Shown: piece by piece, positions 11,359 to 12,224 of the stretch
How the letters are laid out: each line of letters starts with the position of its first letter
Position numbering within the stretch: the stretch's first letter is position 1
From: Rhodocyclaceae bacterium
GTDB taxonomy: Bacteria > Pseudomonadota > Gammaproteobacteria > Burkholderiales > Rhodocyclaceae
NCBI GenBank assembly: GCA_020849155.1
Contig: JADLGU010000299.1
Coordinates: forward strand, 1 to 12,224
Reading direction: 5' to 3'
Length of the DNA stretch: 12,224 nt
Made by a program: the position numbers and the translations under genes
The notes under the pieces: model-generated
Told to the model about the DNA's origin: nothing
Databases searched by the model: none
Seen by the model: only the letters and a program-made list of their open reading frames with translations

Positions 11359-12224
11359 ATGGCTAAACCGACGGACAAGATCATCGTCACCTGCGCCATC
11401 ACCGGCGCGATTCATACCCCCAGCATGTCGCCGGGGTTGCCCTGGAAGCCCGAGGACATCGCCCAGCAGGCCATCGACGCGGCGCGCGCCGGCGCGGCGA
11501 TCCTACATCTGCATGCACGCAACCCCGAGGACGGGCGGCCCAGCGGCGATCCTGCCGTGTTCAGGCAGTTTCTTCCAGTCATCAAGGAGAACTGCGATGC
11601 GGTGATCAACATCACCACCGGCGGCGGTGTGGGCATGCCGGTCGAGCAGCGCGTGGCCGCGGCGGCCGAATTCAAGCCGGAGATGTGTTCCCTCAACATG
11701 GGCTCGATGAATTTCGGCATCTTCCCCATGGCCGCGCGCGAACGGGCCTGGCAGTTCGCCTGGGAAAAGCCCTATCTTGACGGCAGCGAGGACGCCATCT
11801 TCCCGAATACCTTCCGCGACATCCGGCGCATCGTCGAGATCATGGGCGGGCATGGCACGCGCTTCGAATTCGAATGCTATGACGTCGGTCACCTCTACAA
11901 CCTTGCATATATGCTCGACCGCAAGGTGGTGAAGCCACCGCTGTTCGTGCAGACCATCTTCGGCATCCTCGGCGGCATCGGCGTCGAGCAGGACAACCTC
12001 GTCTTTATGCGACGCACAGCGGACCGGCTCTTCGGAGGCGATTACGTCTGGTCGGTTCTGGGCGCGGGACGGCATCAGTTTCCGCTCACCACGCTCGCCG
12101 CCACCATGGGCGGCAATGTGCGGGTCGGACTTGAGGACAACCTGTTCATCGGCAAAGGCCAGTTGGCGAAGGACAACGCCGAACTGGTCACGAAGATGGT
12201 GCGCCTGCTGGACGAGATGTCGCT
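11359..12224 (+). CDS. Beta-keto acid cleavage enzyme (BKACE, DUF849), 3' end cut off
   Basis: The first 288 codons are open to the window edge. The family (3-keto-5-aminohexanoate cleavage enzyme, Kce, and relatives) converts a beta-keto acid plus acetyl-CoA to acetoacetate and a shorter acyl-CoA, using a Zn ion held by two His and a Glu. Visible here: IIVTCAITGAIHTPSMSP, the metal motif HLHARNPEDGRPSGD with His50 and His52, INITTGGGVGM, FEFECYDVGHLYNLAYM (169-185), VWSVLGAGRHQFPLTTLA, and VRVGLEDNLFI, whose Glu259 sits where the third ligand is expected. GGAG lies 8 nt before the ATG. It is 25 bp behind the hydrolase gene in the same operon. The acyl-group specificity cannot be told. Glutamate dehydrogenase-like or aldolase assignments do not fit these motifs. 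Confidence 0.93.
   Translation, partial: MAKPTDKIIVTCAITGAIHTPSMSPGLPWKPEDIAQQAIDAARAGAAILHLHARNPEDGRPSGDPAVFRQFLPVIKENCDAVINITTGGGVGMPVEQRVAAAAEFKPEMCSLNMGSMNFGIFPMAARERAWQFAWEKPYLDGSEDAIFPNTFRDIRRIVEIMGGHGTRFEFECYDVGHLYNLAYMLDRKVVKPPLFVQTIFGILGGIGVEQDNLVFMRRTADRLFGGDYVWSVLGAGRHQFPLTTLAATMGGNVRVGLEDNLFIGKGQLAKDNAELVTKMVRLLDEMS

Overview
The window looks like chromosomal DNA from a GC-rich betaproteobacterium. Three things suggest this: the gene order rplU-rpmA-obgE-proB, the Neisseria/Burkholderia-type trimeric porins ending in Phe, and codons dominated by G or C in third position. A Rhodocyclales-like host is my best guess. It is an inference from gene content; no database comparison was possible.

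Left third (1-2700, + strand): conserved housekeeping genes. The 3' part of rplU (ribosomal protein L21) is interrupted by an in-frame TGA 16 codons before its normal end. It is followed by rpmA (L27), an intrinsic terminator whose T-tract almost touches the next start codon, obgE/cgtA (ribosome-assembly GTPase), and proB (glutamate 5-kinase), which overlaps obgE by 17 bp.

Middle (2701-6450, mostly - strand): an 822-bp element carrying a REP-associated-type Y1 (HUH) transposase, bounded by an exact 20-bp inverted repeat. Two tandem porin paralogues follow on the minus strand, each with its own signal peptide, ribosome-binding site and near-identical terminator hairpin. A third, solitary copy of the 20-bp motif (one mismatch) lies between the second porin and the tetR promoter. 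All three copies have short tandem repeats of about 8-9 bp immediately outside the motif, with a different repeat unit each time. I consider this the least explained structure in the window.

Right half (6720-12224, + strand): an apparent catabolic operon. In order it holds a TetR-family regulator with an 18-bp palindrome next to a sigma70-like promoter, a complete TRAP transporter (dctP, dctQ, dctM), a cyclase-family (PF04199-type) metal-dependent hydrolase, and a beta-keto acid cleavage enzyme (BKACE/DUF849) that runs off the window. Spacing is tight: 51, 5, -4, 14 and 25 bp. The simplest reading is uptake of an organic acid, hydrolysis of a ring, ester or amide bond, and then acetyl-CoA-dependent cleavage of a beta-keto acid. 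The substrate cannot be read from the sequence. The porin divergent from tetR may supply outer-membrane passage for the same substrate, but that is speculation from position only.
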